DNA of 44,466 bases from NCBI GenBank assembly GCA_018883325.1, contig VEQH01000029.1, positions 1 through 44,466 on the forward strand, read 5' to 3'. This document shows, piece by piece, positions 26,352-35,131 of the stretch (position 1 is the stretch's first letter; every line of letters begins with the position of its first letter). The notes beneath the pieces were generated by a model. It was not told where the DNA came from, ran no database searches, and saw only the letters and a program-made list of their open reading frames with translations. Source of the stretch: Flavobacteriales bacterium (GTDB lineage: Bacteria; Bacteroidota; Bacteroidia; Flavobacteriales_D; Crocinitomicaceae). A program made the position numbers and the translations under genes.

Positions 26352-26387
26352 TTGTTGATTCATCAAAATCAGCAGCTTTTTTGTTTT
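26352..26387 (+). terminator. Terminator with a copy of the upstream terminator's right arm
   Basis: TTGTTGATT (26352-26360) pairs with AATCAGCAG (26367-26375; two G-U), loop CATCAA, then C and six T. The 16 bases AATCAGCAGCTTTTTT are identical to those in the terminator at 25407-25443. Confidence 0.6.
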
Positions 26388-26468
26388 CCATTTATCCTTT
26401 TTTAGTGTCGTTGAAGTTGACTTGAATTATTTCTATCACATAATTGTCAAGCAGTCACTTTAACCGAT

Positions 26469-26476
26469 TACATTTG
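26469..26476 (+). promoter_or_regulatory. -7 promoter element for the M1 peptidase-sppA operon
   Basis: TACATTTG matches TAnnTTTG and ends 14 bases before the ATG at 26491. A TTG at 26444-26446 is slightly too far upstream for a standard -33 box. Confidence 0.5.
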
Positions 26477-26490
26477 TTAAAATAGCTATT

Positions 26491-29490
26491 ATGAAGAAAA
26501 ATACAATTTATCTATTTTTTGCCGTGTTTTGTTCGACGCAATTATTCAGTCAAACCTATTGGCAACAAGAAGTAAATTACACCATTCAAGTAAAATTGAA
26601 CGATAAAAACCATACTTTATCTGCTTTTGAAGAATTTGAATATGTCAATAATTCACCAAATACCTTAGATAAAATTTACGTTCATCTCTGGCCAAATGCT
26701 TACAGAAATGGAAAAACAGCCTTGGCAAAACAAAAATATAAAGACGGAGAAAAAGAACTTCGCTTCGGAAAAGAAGAAAACAAAGGAGGAATCGATTCAC
26801 TCGATTTTCAATCCAATGGTCAAAAATTAAAATGGGAATACGACCCAACGAATATCGATATTTGCGTCATTACACTAAACACACCTTTAAAAAGTGGCGA
26901 ACGCGTACGCATCTCAACTCCGTTTAAAGTTAAAATTCCATCAGGTGAAATTTCTCGACTTGGTCACATTGACGAATCCTATCAAATTACACAATGGTAT
27001 CCAAAACCTGCTGTTTACGATAAAAATGGCTGGAACCCTATCCCCTACTTGAATCAAGGCGAATTTTATTCTGAATTTGGATCGTTTGATGTAAGCATCA
27101 CTTTGCCTAAAAACTATGTTGTTGGCGCAACGGGTGATTTGCAAACAGCTTCTGAAATTGAATTTTTAAACAACCTAGCGAAATCAACTGAAGGAAAAAT
27201 TGCTGATTTTTTAATGACTAAACAAGGTCGTGGTGGAAAGACAGCCTTTCCTGAATCCTCAACAGAATGGAAAACAATTCGCTACACACAATCCAGAGTT
27301 CATGACTTTGCTTGGTTTGCCGACAAACGTTTCGCAGTTTTAAAAGGAGAAGTTGAATTGCCTCAATCAAAAAGAAAAGTTACTTCTTGGGCAATGTTTG
27401 TTCCTCATAACACCATTAATTGGCAACACGCGATTGAATACATCAATGATGGAACTTACTATTATTCACTTTGGAACGGAGATTATCCTTACAACCAAGT
27501 CACAGCAGTGGATGGAACAATCAGTGCTGGTGGCGGAATGGAATATCCAAATGTTACCGTGATTGGAAACGCAAGTTCTAAAGAAGAATTAGAAGTAGTG
27601 ATTGTTCACGAAGTGGGTCACAACTGGTTTTACGGAATTTTAGGCACAAATGAACGCGTACACGGATGGATGGATGAAGGAATGAACACTTTGAATGAAA
27701 TGCGTTACATTCAAACAAAATATCCAAACAACACGCGACTTTCAGACATGGTTGCCAATGGTAAATTCCATTTTAACGACTTAGACCACCACGATATGGG
27801 CGATGTTTCTTACCGCGCAATTGCAATGTTGGGATTGGATCAACCAATTGAAACGCATTCAGCTGATTTCACTCCTGTCAACTACGGAATGATAATGTAT
27901 CAAAAAACAGGATTGGTTTTCTTTTATTTAATGGATTATTTGGGAGAAGAAAAATTCAATCAAGTTATGCGCACGTATTACGAAGAATGGAAATTCAAAC
28001 ATCCACAACCGGAAGACATGCGCAAATCAATGGAAGCATCTTCTGGTAAAGATTTATCGTGGTTGTTCGACGATTTGATTAAAACAACAAATCACATCGA
28101 CTATAAATTGAAAAGTGTTAAAACAAACAAATCAAACAACACAACAACAGTAAAAGTTAAAAATGTTGGACAAGTAAATGGACCAATTGAAGTAAATGCA
28201 TTTAAGGACACAACGCTTGTTGAAACTGTTTGGTTAGAACCTACGAAAAAAGGTGAAGTTGTTTTAAAATCAACTGGCTACACACGAATTACCATTGACG
28301 ATTCAAGACATATTCCAGAAATAGTTAGAACGAACAACACATGGACTAAAAAAGCATTTATCAACAGAATCGAGCCCTTAAAATTAGAATTTTTGATGGG
28401 TGATAACGAAGCTTCAAAAACAAACCTATTCTGGACTCCAACGATTGGTGGAAATGCTTACGACGGTTTTATGTTAGGTGCAGCGTTTCACAATATGGGA
28501 ATTCCATTCAAACCTTTTCAATTCTTAGTTGCCCCACAATTTGCTTTCGGAAGAAAAAATTTAGCTGGAATCGCAGAATTAAGTTATACTTTCTTACCAA
28601 AATCAGGATTAAAAATTTCAAAGTTCGGTGCATCTGTTAAGAATTTTGGTGCTGGAAATGACAATAGAGACTTTTTTGCAAGTGTAACACCTTATTGGTC
28701 GGCGCAAATTGGAAACAGAGGAAAAAACAAAGCAACTTCTCATTCAATTCTTGTTCAAGGATTGTTAAGAAACGACTCAAGATTCGGATTTTCAAACAAT
28801 CAACAAGGAGCTTTTGTAGCTTATAACTACGCTGTCAATTTACCAGATCATAAATTCAACATGAACCTGAGAGGCGAATATGTACAAGGAAGAGAGCGTT
28901 ATGACAAATTGGGAAGATTTTCTTTTTCAACTACTTACAAATACAAATACTTGAAGAACAAAATGCAACGTTGGGTAGAATTGCGTGTGTTTGCAGCTGC
29001 TAATTTTCTATATGAAACACAAAGTGTTTTCGGAAATCCAAACTTTGAATTGTCTATTTTTGGAGCGAGAGGTTACCAAGATTTGTTCGTAGAAGATTAC
29101 AATTTTGGTCGTTTTGAAACAACGGGAATGTGGAGTCAAAACAGACAAGATAACTTCGGGAATTTCCACGCAAACAACATTGACATGGCGCTTGGAAGCT
29201 CAACAACTTGGATGACAGCTTCTAACGTTTATTTCCAACTTCCTTTGAAACCTGGAATTTTTGGAGCATTTGCAGATTTTGGTTTATTTGAAGACTTGAA
29301 TGGAAACACACAATCCGTTATGAATGCAGGTTTAGGAGTGAAATTATCCAACACGTTTGGTATCTATTTCCCACTTTACCAATCCAGTTATTTTGGTGAT
29401 TTATTCACAAATTACGGACAGAAAATTAGATTCACTTTAAAAATGAACATCGTTAACAAAGGTTTAAGCCTTAGCAACTTATTAAATTAA
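26491..29490 (+). CDS. M1-family zinc metallopeptidase
   Basis: The 999-residue protein has a signal peptide (to about residue 20), a beta-rich N-terminal domain, and a thermolysin-like catalytic domain of the M1 aminopeptidase family: the exopeptidase motif GGGMEYP (about 348-354, GxMEN-like), zinc ligands His373 and His377 in HEVGHNW, and Glu396 in WMDEGMNTLNE, with the expected HExxH-x18-E spacing. The final 350 residues are rich in amphipathic strands (e.g. YKYKYLKNKMQRWVELRVFAAANF), resembling an outer-membrane or beta-rich extension found in long Bacteroidetes M1 proteins. It probably degrades peptides in the periplasm or at the surface. sppA follows after 10 bases. Confidence 0.93.
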   Translation: MKKNTIYLFFAVFCSTQLFSQTYWQQEVNYTIQVKLNDKNHTLSAFEEFEYVNNSPNTLDKIYVHLWPNAYRNGKTALAKQKYKDGEKELRFGKEENKGGIDSLDFQSNGQKLKWEYDPTNIDICVITLNTPLKSGERVRISTPFKVKIPSGEISRLGHIDESYQITQWYPKPAVYDKNGWNPIPYLNQGEFYSEFGSFDVSITLPKNYVVGATGDLQTASEIEFLNNLAKSTEGKIADFLMTKQGRGGKTAFPESSTEWKTIRYTQSRVHDFAWFADKRFAVLKGEVELPQSKRKVTSWAMFVPHNTINWQHAIEYINDGTYYYSLWNGDYPYNQVTAVDGTISAGGGMEYPNVTVIGNASSKEELEVVIVHEVGHNWFYGILGTNERVHGWMDEGMNTLNEMRYIQTKYPNNTRLSDMVANGKFHFNDLDHHDMGDVSYRAIAMLGLDQPIETHSADFTPVNYGMIMYQKTGLVFFYLMDYLGEEKFNQVMRTYYEEWKFKHPQPEDMRKSMEASSGKDLSWLFDDLIKTTNHIDYKLKSVKTNKSNNTTTVKVKNVGQVNGPIEVNAFKDTTLVETVWLEPTKKGEVVLKSTGYTRITIDDSRHIPEIVRTNNTWTKKAFINRIEPLKLEFLMGDNEASKTNLFWTPTIGGNAYDGFMLGAAFHNMGIPFKPFQFLVAPQFAFGRKNLAGIAELSYTFLPKSGLKISKFGASVKNFGAGNDNRDFFASVTPYWSAQIGNRGKNKATSHSILVQGLLRNDSRFGFSNNQQGAFVAYNYAVNLPDHKFNMNLRGEYVQGRERYDKLGRFSFSTTYKYKYLKNKMQRWVELRVFAAANFLYETQSVFGNPNFELSIFGARGYQDLFVEDYNFGRFETTGMWSQNRQDNFGNFHANNIDMALGSSTTWMTASNVYFQLPLKPGIFGAFADFGLFEDLNGNTQSVMNAGLGVKLSNTFGIYFPLYQSSYFGDLFTNYGQKIRFTLKMNIVNKGLSLSNLLN

Positions 29491-29500
29491 TACCATAATT

Positions 29501-31327
29501 ATGTCAGAGAACAAACCAACAGAAACAAAAATTACTTTCGGAAAGATATTTTGGCCAAGCTTTTTGGCTGTATTTATCGCAGGAATTGTAGGAATGATTT
29601 TCTTCTTTTTAATTCTTGGTGGAGTGATTGGTTCATTCAGTGATTTTGGGCCAAAGCCACTATCTATTGAAGACAAAACAATTCTTCACATGCAATTAGA
29701 TGGAGAAATTCTTAATAAAGGAAAGTCTGAATTTGACCCAAGTACACTAAACGTGAACGAATCGATGGGGCTTCCAGATATTCTATACGGAATTAGCGAA
29801 GCAAAAAAAGATGAAAAAATCAAGGGGATTTTCATTGATATCGGCGATGTTTCATGCGGAATGGCAACAGCTCGTGAAATCAGAAACGCAATTAACGATT
29901 TCGAAAAAAGTGGAAAATTCGTTGTAGCTTATAATTCGGGTGAGTACATTTCTCAAAAAGAATATTACATCAGTTCGGCTGCAAAAGAATCTTACGCCTT
30001 CCCAACTTCCACTTTTCAAATAACAGGATTAGGTGGAGAGTTGATGTTCTTCAAAGGTCTATTGGATAAATTGGAAGTTGAAGTTGAAATTATTCGCGGT
30101 TCAAATAACGATTTCAAAAGTGCAGTTGAACCATTTTTCAGAACCAATATCAGTGATTCGAGCCGCGTTCAGATGGAAAGATACATCTCTTCGATGTGGG
30201 AAGATATGCGAAATGATATTGCTGCAGACCGAAAAATCAAACCTGAATTATTGAACTCAATTGCAGATTCATTAAAAATCAAACGTGCTGATGACGCTGT
30301 AAAATTCAAATTATTGGATGGTTTGAAATACCGCGATGAAATGATTTCTTACTTGATGAAAAAGGTTGGTGCAGAAAATGAAGAAGACTTGAAACTTCAA
30401 AATTTTGAGAAATACGCGAAGAAATTATTCTACCAAGATCAAGTTTTATTGAAAGCTGAAAAACCTTCAATTGCGGTAATTTTAGCTGAAGGTGACGTTT
30501 CAACTTCTGGCGATGGACTGACTTCGGAAGGAATTTGTAAGTTGTTCAAAAAAGTTAGAAATGCTAAACACATCAAAACGGTTGTTTTCAGAATCAACAG
30601 TCCTGGTGGAAGTGCATTGGCAAGTGAAGAAATTTGGAGAGAGGTTGAATTAACCAATAAAGTTAAAAAAGTGATTGTTTCTATGGGTGACGTTGCTGCT
30701 TCTGGTGGTTATTACATTGCAAGTCCAGCGCACAAAATCTTTGCTGAATCGACAACAATTACAGGTTCTATTGGTGTTTTTGGAATGATTCCATACACAG
30801 GTAAAATGTTTGAAAACAAGCTTGGAATTAGCTTTGACAGAATCAGCACCAACAAACATTCGGTATTGTCAACAAATCGAAAATTGACAAAAGAAGAATT
30901 GGAAGCAACACAAGTTGAAGTAGATCAAATCTATGATATGTTCTTGGAACGTGTTTCTAAAGGAAGAAAAATGACCAAAGAAGAAGTAAATTTCGTGGCG
31001 CGAGGTCGTGTTTGGACAGGAAGAGACGCACTTCGAATTGGTTTGGTAGATCAATTGGGCGGACTGACGGATGCAATTTCTTACGCTGCTAATTTGGCTA
31101 AAATCAAAGACGGAAAAGTGTTATACTATCCATTGAAAAAAGAGGATAAATTATCTGAATTGTTTGAAATGATTGAGAGTGAAGCAGGCGACGATGAAGA
31201 AGCTGACACAAAAATAAAAGCGAACTCAATGCCTTCAGAATTAGTAGAATACTACAAACAATTGAAAAAAATCGAAGCTATGAGTGGAATTCAAATGAGA
31301 ATGCCATTTGAAGTGAAAATTGATTAA
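29501..31327 (+). CDS. sppA: Signal peptide peptidase SppA, 67-kDa type
   Basis: SppA is a membrane-bound self-compartmentalising protease that digests cleaved signal peptides. The 608-residue protein has one N-terminal membrane helix (about 20-45) and two tandem S49 domains. The catalytic dyad is Lys206 in DFKSAVEPFF of the first domain and Ser401 in AASGGYYIAS of the second. The INSPGGSALASEEIW motif (second domain) and GSIGVFG are also present. It follows the M1 peptidase by 10 bases, forming an operon that might handle peptides released at the envelope, and ends at a perfect terminator. Confidence 0.95.
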   Translation: MSENKPTETKITFGKIFWPSFLAVFIAGIVGMIFFFLILGGVIGSFSDFGPKPLSIEDKTILHMQLDGEILNKGKSEFDPSTLNVNESMGLPDILYGISEAKKDEKIKGIFIDIGDVSCGMATAREIRNAINDFEKSGKFVVAYNSGEYISQKEYYISSAAKESYAFPTSTFQITGLGGELMFFKGLLDKLEVEVEIIRGSNNDFKSAVEPFFRTNISDSSRVQMERYISSMWEDMRNDIAADRKIKPELLNSIADSLKIKRADDAVKFKLLDGLKYRDEMISYLMKKVGAENEEDLKLQNFEKYAKKLFYQDQVLLKAEKPSIAVILAEGDVSTSGDGLTSEGICKLFKKVRNAKHIKTVVFRINSPGGSALASEEIWREVELTNKVKKVIVSMGDVAASGGYYIASPAHKIFAESTTITGSIGVFGMIPYTGKMFENKLGISFDRISTNKHSVLSTNRKLTKEELEATQVEVDQIYDMFLERVSKGRKMTKEEVNFVARGRVWTGRDALRIGLVDQLGGLTDAISYAANLAKIKDGKVLYYPLKKEDKLSELFEMIESEAGDDEEADTKIKANSMPSELVEYYKQLKKIEAMSGIQMRMPFEVKID

Positions 31328-31348
31328 TTGAATTCTAAATAAAAATTT

Positions 31349-31387
31349 AAAAGAGGCTTGTGAAAAATTGCAAGCCTCTTTTCTTTT
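31349..31387 (+). terminator. Terminator of the peptidase-sppA operon
   Basis: AAAAGAGGCTTG (31349-31360) and CAAGCCTCTTTT (31371-31382) form a perfect 12-base stem with a 10-base loop. The T-rich tail runs directly into the terminal inverted repeat of the palindromic element at 31387. Confidence 0.93.
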
Positions 31388-31655
31388 AACCTCAGTTCGA
31401 TTGTAAAATTGAAATTCAGATTGACATAAAAATCTGTTAGTCAAGGCGTTTAATCGAAGGTTTAGCGGGCTAAATCTAGATTAAACAACGCCGAATAACT
31501 GGTTTTTATGTAAAGCGAAAAAGAATTCCGCTGATAAACAACGATTTACTTCACATATCTTTTTCGATTTATCCCGATAAATCTTCAAAAGCTTTGTTTG
31601 TAACTCATTGTTTCTAAGCGGTCTGAATCCAATTTTATTAATCGAACTGAGGTTA
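31387..31655. mobile_element. 269-bp palindromic, MITE-like non-coding element
   Basis: The 338-base gap after sppA is filled by an element bounded by a perfect 16-base inverted repeat (TAACCTCAGTTCGATT at 31387-31402; complement at 31640-31655) that continues imperfectly to about 34 bases per arm (31387-31420 and 31622-31655). Inside is an 88-base imperfect palindrome (31424-31511) centred on GG at 31467-31468, with ACATAAAAA/TTTTTATGT ends, GGCGTT/AACGCC and TTTAGC/GCTAAA arms. A second hairpin pairs CGAAAAAGA (31516-31524) with TCTTTTTCG (31558-31566), and a third is GATTTATC-CC-GATAAATC (31566-31583). No coding capacity and no clear target-site duplication are seen. It may be a non-autonomous transposon, a REP/BIME-like repeat or a structured RNA. 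Confidence 0.7.
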
Positions 31656-31665
31656 TTAGAAGTTT

Positions 31666-32223
31666 TTAGAAATTACCAAAATGTCGTTTCGGTCTGAAAC
31701 ATTGAACACGAAGCGCAATTCCTAATTCATTTTGGTGAGTCGTAAAAATTGTTCGATTGTAAAACTCCAATTTTGTCACCCACGACTTTGAATTTCTTGT
31801 ACCTCCAGTTTTCAGATGATACAAACTTAAACCATAGCGCATTGCATATTGATTTTGAGGATTTAAGCGATTACTATTTTGAAAATAATAATATTCAGGA
31901 GTTACAAAACACTCCAAAACCTCTGCCTTGCAAATCCCACTTTTATTACGAACACTCAATTTGAAAAGACTTTTTCTAAATTGTAACGCGGCAGTGTAAG
32001 CACTAAAGCTCGTTGCAAATTGTTCATTCTCAAAACGAAGACCAATTTCGGGTAAAAGAAACTTTCCTATTTGTTTTGAGATTTTTATTTCAAAAGAAGG
32101 ATTACGCTGATTGCTTTTTCCAAAGTTATAAGCGCAAACAACTCCACTATTTTTAGTCCTTTTATTTTGAGCAAAAATTAGATTCAAACTAAAACACAAT
32201 ATAATCAAAACGAATTGCTTCAT
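31666..32223 (-). CDS. Hypothetical secreted/outer-membrane protein
   Basis: The 185-residue protein has a clear signal peptide (LIILCFSLNLIFAQ, cleavage about residue 18). The mature part contains alternating strand-like segments (e.g. LPEIGLRFENEQFATSF, QYAMRYGLSLYHLK, SWVTKLEFYNRTIF) and ends in an aromatic residue, compatible with a small outer-membrane beta barrel. No family is recognised. It is monocistronic on the minus strand, and its 3' end lies 11 bases from the palindromic element. Confidence 0.65.
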   Translation of the reverse strand: MKQFVLIILCFSLNLIFAQNKRTKNSGVVCAYNFGKSNQRNPSFEIKISKQIGKFLLPEIGLRFENEQFATSFSAYTAALQFRKSLFKLSVRNKSGICKAEVLECFVTPEYYYFQNSNRLNPQNQYAMRYGLSLYHLKTGGTRNSKSWVTKLEFYNRTIFTTHQNELGIALRVQCFRPKRHFGNF

Positions 32224-32344
32224 GTTGCCCGATTTACCAATTAAAAAGAAAACTTGACCTCTATCCTACTCTTTAAAGTGAATCTTTTAGAAAGCGTTAC
32301 ATAAATCCGTTGTAATTAAAATAATAATTCAACTTAACACCAAT

Positions 32345-32388
32345 GAAAAAACGTCCAAAGAATTTAATTCCTTGAACGCTTTTTTTTT
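32345..32388 (-). terminator. Terminator of the sigma-anti-sigma-PorP operon
   Basis: AAAAAACGTCCAAAGAATT and AATTCCTTGAACGCTTTTTT pair over about 18 bases (with G-U pairs and one bulge) with a minimal loop; the minus-strand tail is GTTTTTTCA. It lies 37 bases after the porP/sprF-like stop and is symmetrical enough to work on both strands. Confidence 0.75.
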
Positions 32389-32425
32389 GAAACCAACTTT
32401 TAAATCTGAAGTTATCCCATCCTTA

Positions 32426-33394
32426 TTAAAAACTTGGACAAGAAATTTTTCTAAAGTTTTTTGCTTTTTTCTTACACTTTAAGTTGAAACCCATAGACAC
32501 TTCATGCGAGCCACCTGAGATTCCATTTCCAAGTTTTGAAACCGTTAAATCGTAACTGTATCCTATTTTAAATTTCTCAGTTGTTATACCAAAACACAAG
32601 ATGAAAGCATCTCTGTTTCTGTACCAAGCACCAACTGTAAAGTTTCCGTATTTAATATAAGTTCCGATACTTAATTCCTGAAAACCATTTTGATACTGGT
32701 AAATAATGTTGGGCATGATACTCGTTGTACTTGCATAACGACCTTTTGAACCAATTGCAATATCAGCTCCAGCATGGGCAGTGAAGCGCATCGGAAGACG
32801 TGATTGACCAAGAATCATTGATTCATCTGGACGATTTAGATGGTGAACAGCGCCTCCGAAATAAAATCCTTTTCCGAAACCTACAAATCCTGCTGAAGCA
32901 TCGAAGAAACCTCTTCTTCCATTTCCTCTTGGAACATCTCCAGTTTGATAAATAAAACCTCTTTTTGGGTCAATCATATCGCCAAAAGTCAATTTATCCC
33001 AATCTAAAAACTTCTGGAAATAAGCAGCACGAGCACCGAACATCAAAGAAAACTTACGATTAACTTTTAAATTGTAAGAATAGATTCCTCCAATCATTGA
33101 AGTTTGAATTGTTCCCTGACCTTGTTGGTCGTGCATAGCAATGATTCCAATTCCGCCAGAAATACTTTTTGCATACGTGTCAAATGCCGCACTGTAAGTC
33201 ACATAATTTCCAGTTAACTGTGGCCACTCGTTTCTATAATTCAGCGCAATTCGAGGACAACCCGTCGAACCAGCCAAAGCAGGATTCAAATAAATCGGAT
33301 TAGAATAAAACTGCGTGAACGTAGGATCTTGTGCGATAGAAACAAAACTGTTACCAAGAATTGTCACGCAAAGAATTAAAAGTACCTTTTTCAT
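32426..33394 (-). CDS. PorP/SprF family type IX secretion outer-membrane protein
   Basis: The 322-residue protein has a signal peptide (to about residue 21) and the family's diagnostic mature N-terminus QDPTFTQFYSNPIYLNPALAG, followed by CPRIALNYRNEWPQ and the SGGIGIIAMHDQQGQG strand-turn region. PorP/SprF proteins are 14-strand barrels that pair with large T9SS-exported proteins; SprF is needed for surface display of the SprB adhesin in Flavobacterium. The length is typical. It is the third gene of an operon, 3 bases after the anti-sigma/barrel gene. No SprB-like giant partner is present in this window. Confidence 0.92.
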   Translation of the reverse strand: MKKVLLILCVTILGNSFVSIAQDPTFTQFYSNPIYLNPALAGSTGCPRIALNYRNEWPQLTGNYVTYSAAFDTYAKSISGGIGIIAMHDQQGQGTIQTSMIGGIYSYNLKVNRKFSLMFGARAAYFQKFLDWDKLTFGDMIDPKRGFIYQTGDVPRGNGRRGFFDASAGFVGFGKGFYFGGAVHHLNRPDESMILGQSRLPMRFTAHAGADIAIGSKGRYASTTSIMPNIIYQYQNGFQELSIGTYIKYGNFTVGAWYRNRDAFILCFGITTEKFKIGYSYDLTVSKLGNGISGGSHEVSMGFNLKCKKKAKNFRKISCPSF

Positions 33395-33397
33395 AGT

Positions 33398-35131
33398 TTA
33401 TAGTGTTATGTATCTACGAGCTTTTCGGCTTGTAGAAGAATTAAATCTTAAAGTCAATTGATGCGTTAACTCTTTTGCATTTAAGCTATTAGATTGCGCA
33501 AATGTTGTTTGTCCAAATAACGAAAAACGATTCGTTGAAAGCCCTATTAAACCTGTTATTGCTTGATTGTTTCCATAAGAAGCACCGATCATTAACTTCG
33601 ACAATTTCATACTAAATCCAGCGTAAAGATTATTTTTCGCGTTACTCAATTGAGCGTAAACATAAGGTGAGAAAACAAATTTTTCATTGCGAGAAATATA
33701 TTGTGTTCCTGCTACTAAACTTGTAACTGAACTTGCTCGTTGAACAATTGAACTATCAATATTCGTGTAGATATTATTGTAATGTTTAAGCAAATTCGTT
33801 GTTTGAAATCCAAGGTAGAACAAACTTGTATTTATTGTTAAACCTGCATCTAAATCTCTATAAAACAATTTACTACCAATAGCTCTATTCTCATCGAAAT
33901 TAAATGTTTGCATTGCTCCCGTTTCAAATTCTACTGATGAATTGTTTATCAATTTTGACTGATCTAACATTTTATTTCCCATTTTAAATCGCATCGCAGG
34001 TTCTAAAGTGATACTTCTGCTCAAAGCAATTTTCGGAGAAAATAAAAGTGCAACATCCCAATTTTGTATCACGCCATTTCCAAAATAATCGTAATTCGCT
34101 TGTAAACCATAAGCTGATTTTGTGGCGCGAGAATACGAATCAAAACTGAACTGCTGACTCAATTTTTGATGCTGCTCATTTCCAAACCAGCGCGCTCTTG
34201 TTACAGCGTAAAAACGTGCTTTTGAGGTAGCGCCAATATTACTGAACAACACATCAACATCTGACAATTCAGGCAAGGCATACGTGTGGTCAGGAATGTT
34301 TGTAATTGCCACATCTTTACTCAGGATTTTTTCGATTTTACTTAAGATTTTTGGCGTATGAATAGAATTTCCAGCAGCATCAACTGTTTCCGAATTCTCG
34401 AAGGTAATTAAATCTTGAGCTCTTACTTGATAGCCATCCAGCAGGAACGAATTCAGCGCGTTTGTTTTTAATCGATCGGTTCCGACAAATAAATTTTGCT
34501 GTTGAGGAGAAAACTTATTTGAAACTGAAATAAGATTTGAAGCAACTTGGTTTGAATTAGTTGCTAAAACTTCATTTGTGATATTACTTCGTTGAATCGA
34601 TTCATTGTATAATTCAGACTGCTGGCTCAAAGAAATGGCAGTTAAGTCAGTTGGATTTGAATTTTGAATTGTTGGTTGAACACTTGCCAATGTTGTTGTT
34701 TCAAACACAAAATTTTGTTGCGCATTGTTCGTTGAAGTTGTAACTAAATTACTTGTGTTAGAAGTTTTAACTGAAGAAACAAATGACGCTTGACTTGCTT
34801 TTTTAGTTAATGAACTTGATTGCGCTACTTGATTTTGACGATTTGACTGAATTTGATTGTAATTCCAAAGCAACATTGAAATCACCAAAAGTGCTGAAAA
34901 TGCTCCGATGAAATAAGGAAGTAAACGACGTTTTTTGTAAGCTTTATCTTTTTCAGAATAAATTAACTCCTCTGTAGAAACTGTTGCCATTTGCCAAGCA
35001 TCGAGGTCAACTTCTAAATCAGGATTGTTTAAGATATAATTTTCCAACAATGTTTCCTGTTCTGGGGATAGATTTCCCTCAGTAAAGTCAAACATCCAGC
35101 GGTCAATATTTTCTCTTGTTGGAAACTTCAT
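33398..35131 (-). CDS. Anti-sigma-like protein fused to an outer-membrane beta barrel (candidate dual membrane-spanning anti-sigma factor)
   Basis: The 577-residue protein has four parts. Residues 1-69 resemble a Bacteroidetes anti-sigma domain (IDRWMFDFTEGNLSPEQETLLENYI). Residues 71-90 are the only membrane helix, preceded by the basic KAYKKRRLLPYF. Residues about 91-290 form a low-complexity Ser/Thr/Asn/Gln-rich linker without obvious fold. Residues about 300-577 alternate amphipathic strands (YGLQANYDYF, ALSRSITLEPAMRFKMG, ASYGNNQAITGLIGL, LTHQLTLRF) like a PorP/SprF-type barrel. Topology would be cytoplasm, inner membrane, periplasm, outer membrane. The design matches the dual membrane-spanning anti-sigma factor Dma1 described in Bacteroides thetaiotaomicron. 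Its ATG overlaps the sigma gene stop (ATGA, 35128-35131), and porP/sprF follows after 3 bases. Confidence 0.8.
   Translation of the reverse strand: MKFPTRENIDRWMFDFTEGNLSPEQETLLENYILNNPDLEVDLDAWQMATVSTEELIYSEKDKAYKKRRLLPYFIGAFSALLVISMLLWNYNQIQSNRQNQVAQSSSLTKKASQASFVSSVKTSNTSNLVTTSTNNAQQNFVFETTTLASVQPTIQNSNPTDLTAISLSQQSELYNESIQRSNITNEVLATNSNQVASNLISVSNKFSPQQQNLFVGTDRLKTNALNSFLLDGYQVRAQDLITFENSETVDAAGNSIHTPKILSKIEKILSKDVAITNIPDHTYALPELSDVDVLFSNIGATSKARFYAVTRARWFGNEQHQKLSQQFSFDSYSRATKSAYGLQANYDYFGNGVIQNWDVALLFSPKIALSRSITLEPAMRFKMGNKMLDQSKLINNSSVEFETGAMQTFNFDENRAIGSKLFYRDLDAGLTINTSLFYLGFQTTNLLKHYNNIYTNIDSSIVQRASSVTSLVAGTQYISRNEKFVFSPYVYAQLSNAKNNLYAGFSMKLSKLMIGASYGNNQAITGLIGLSTNRFSLFGQTTFAQSNSLNAKELTHQLTLRFNSSTSRKARRYITL

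Larger units (their letters stand above)
26152..26490. other. 339-base intergenic gap with no convincing gene
   Basis: No open frame here is convincing; a 68-codon minus-strand frame at 26160-26366 lacks a signal, domain or promoter. The gap holds a terminator at 26352-26387 and a -7 element at 26469-26476 for the next gene. The distance of 200 bases from the previous stop to the terminator suggests a long 3' UTR or a decayed gene. Confidence 0.6.

Noticed and set aside
26160..26366. 68-codon minus-strand open frame in the gap before the M1 peptidase
   Set aside because: No domain, signal or promoter is seen, and it overlaps a plus-strand terminator.
31424..31511. Integron attC-like site in the palindromic element
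   Set aside because: The outer motifs are GTTA...TAAC, the reverse of the RYYYAAC...GTTRRRY arrangement of attC, and no integrase or cassette array is present.
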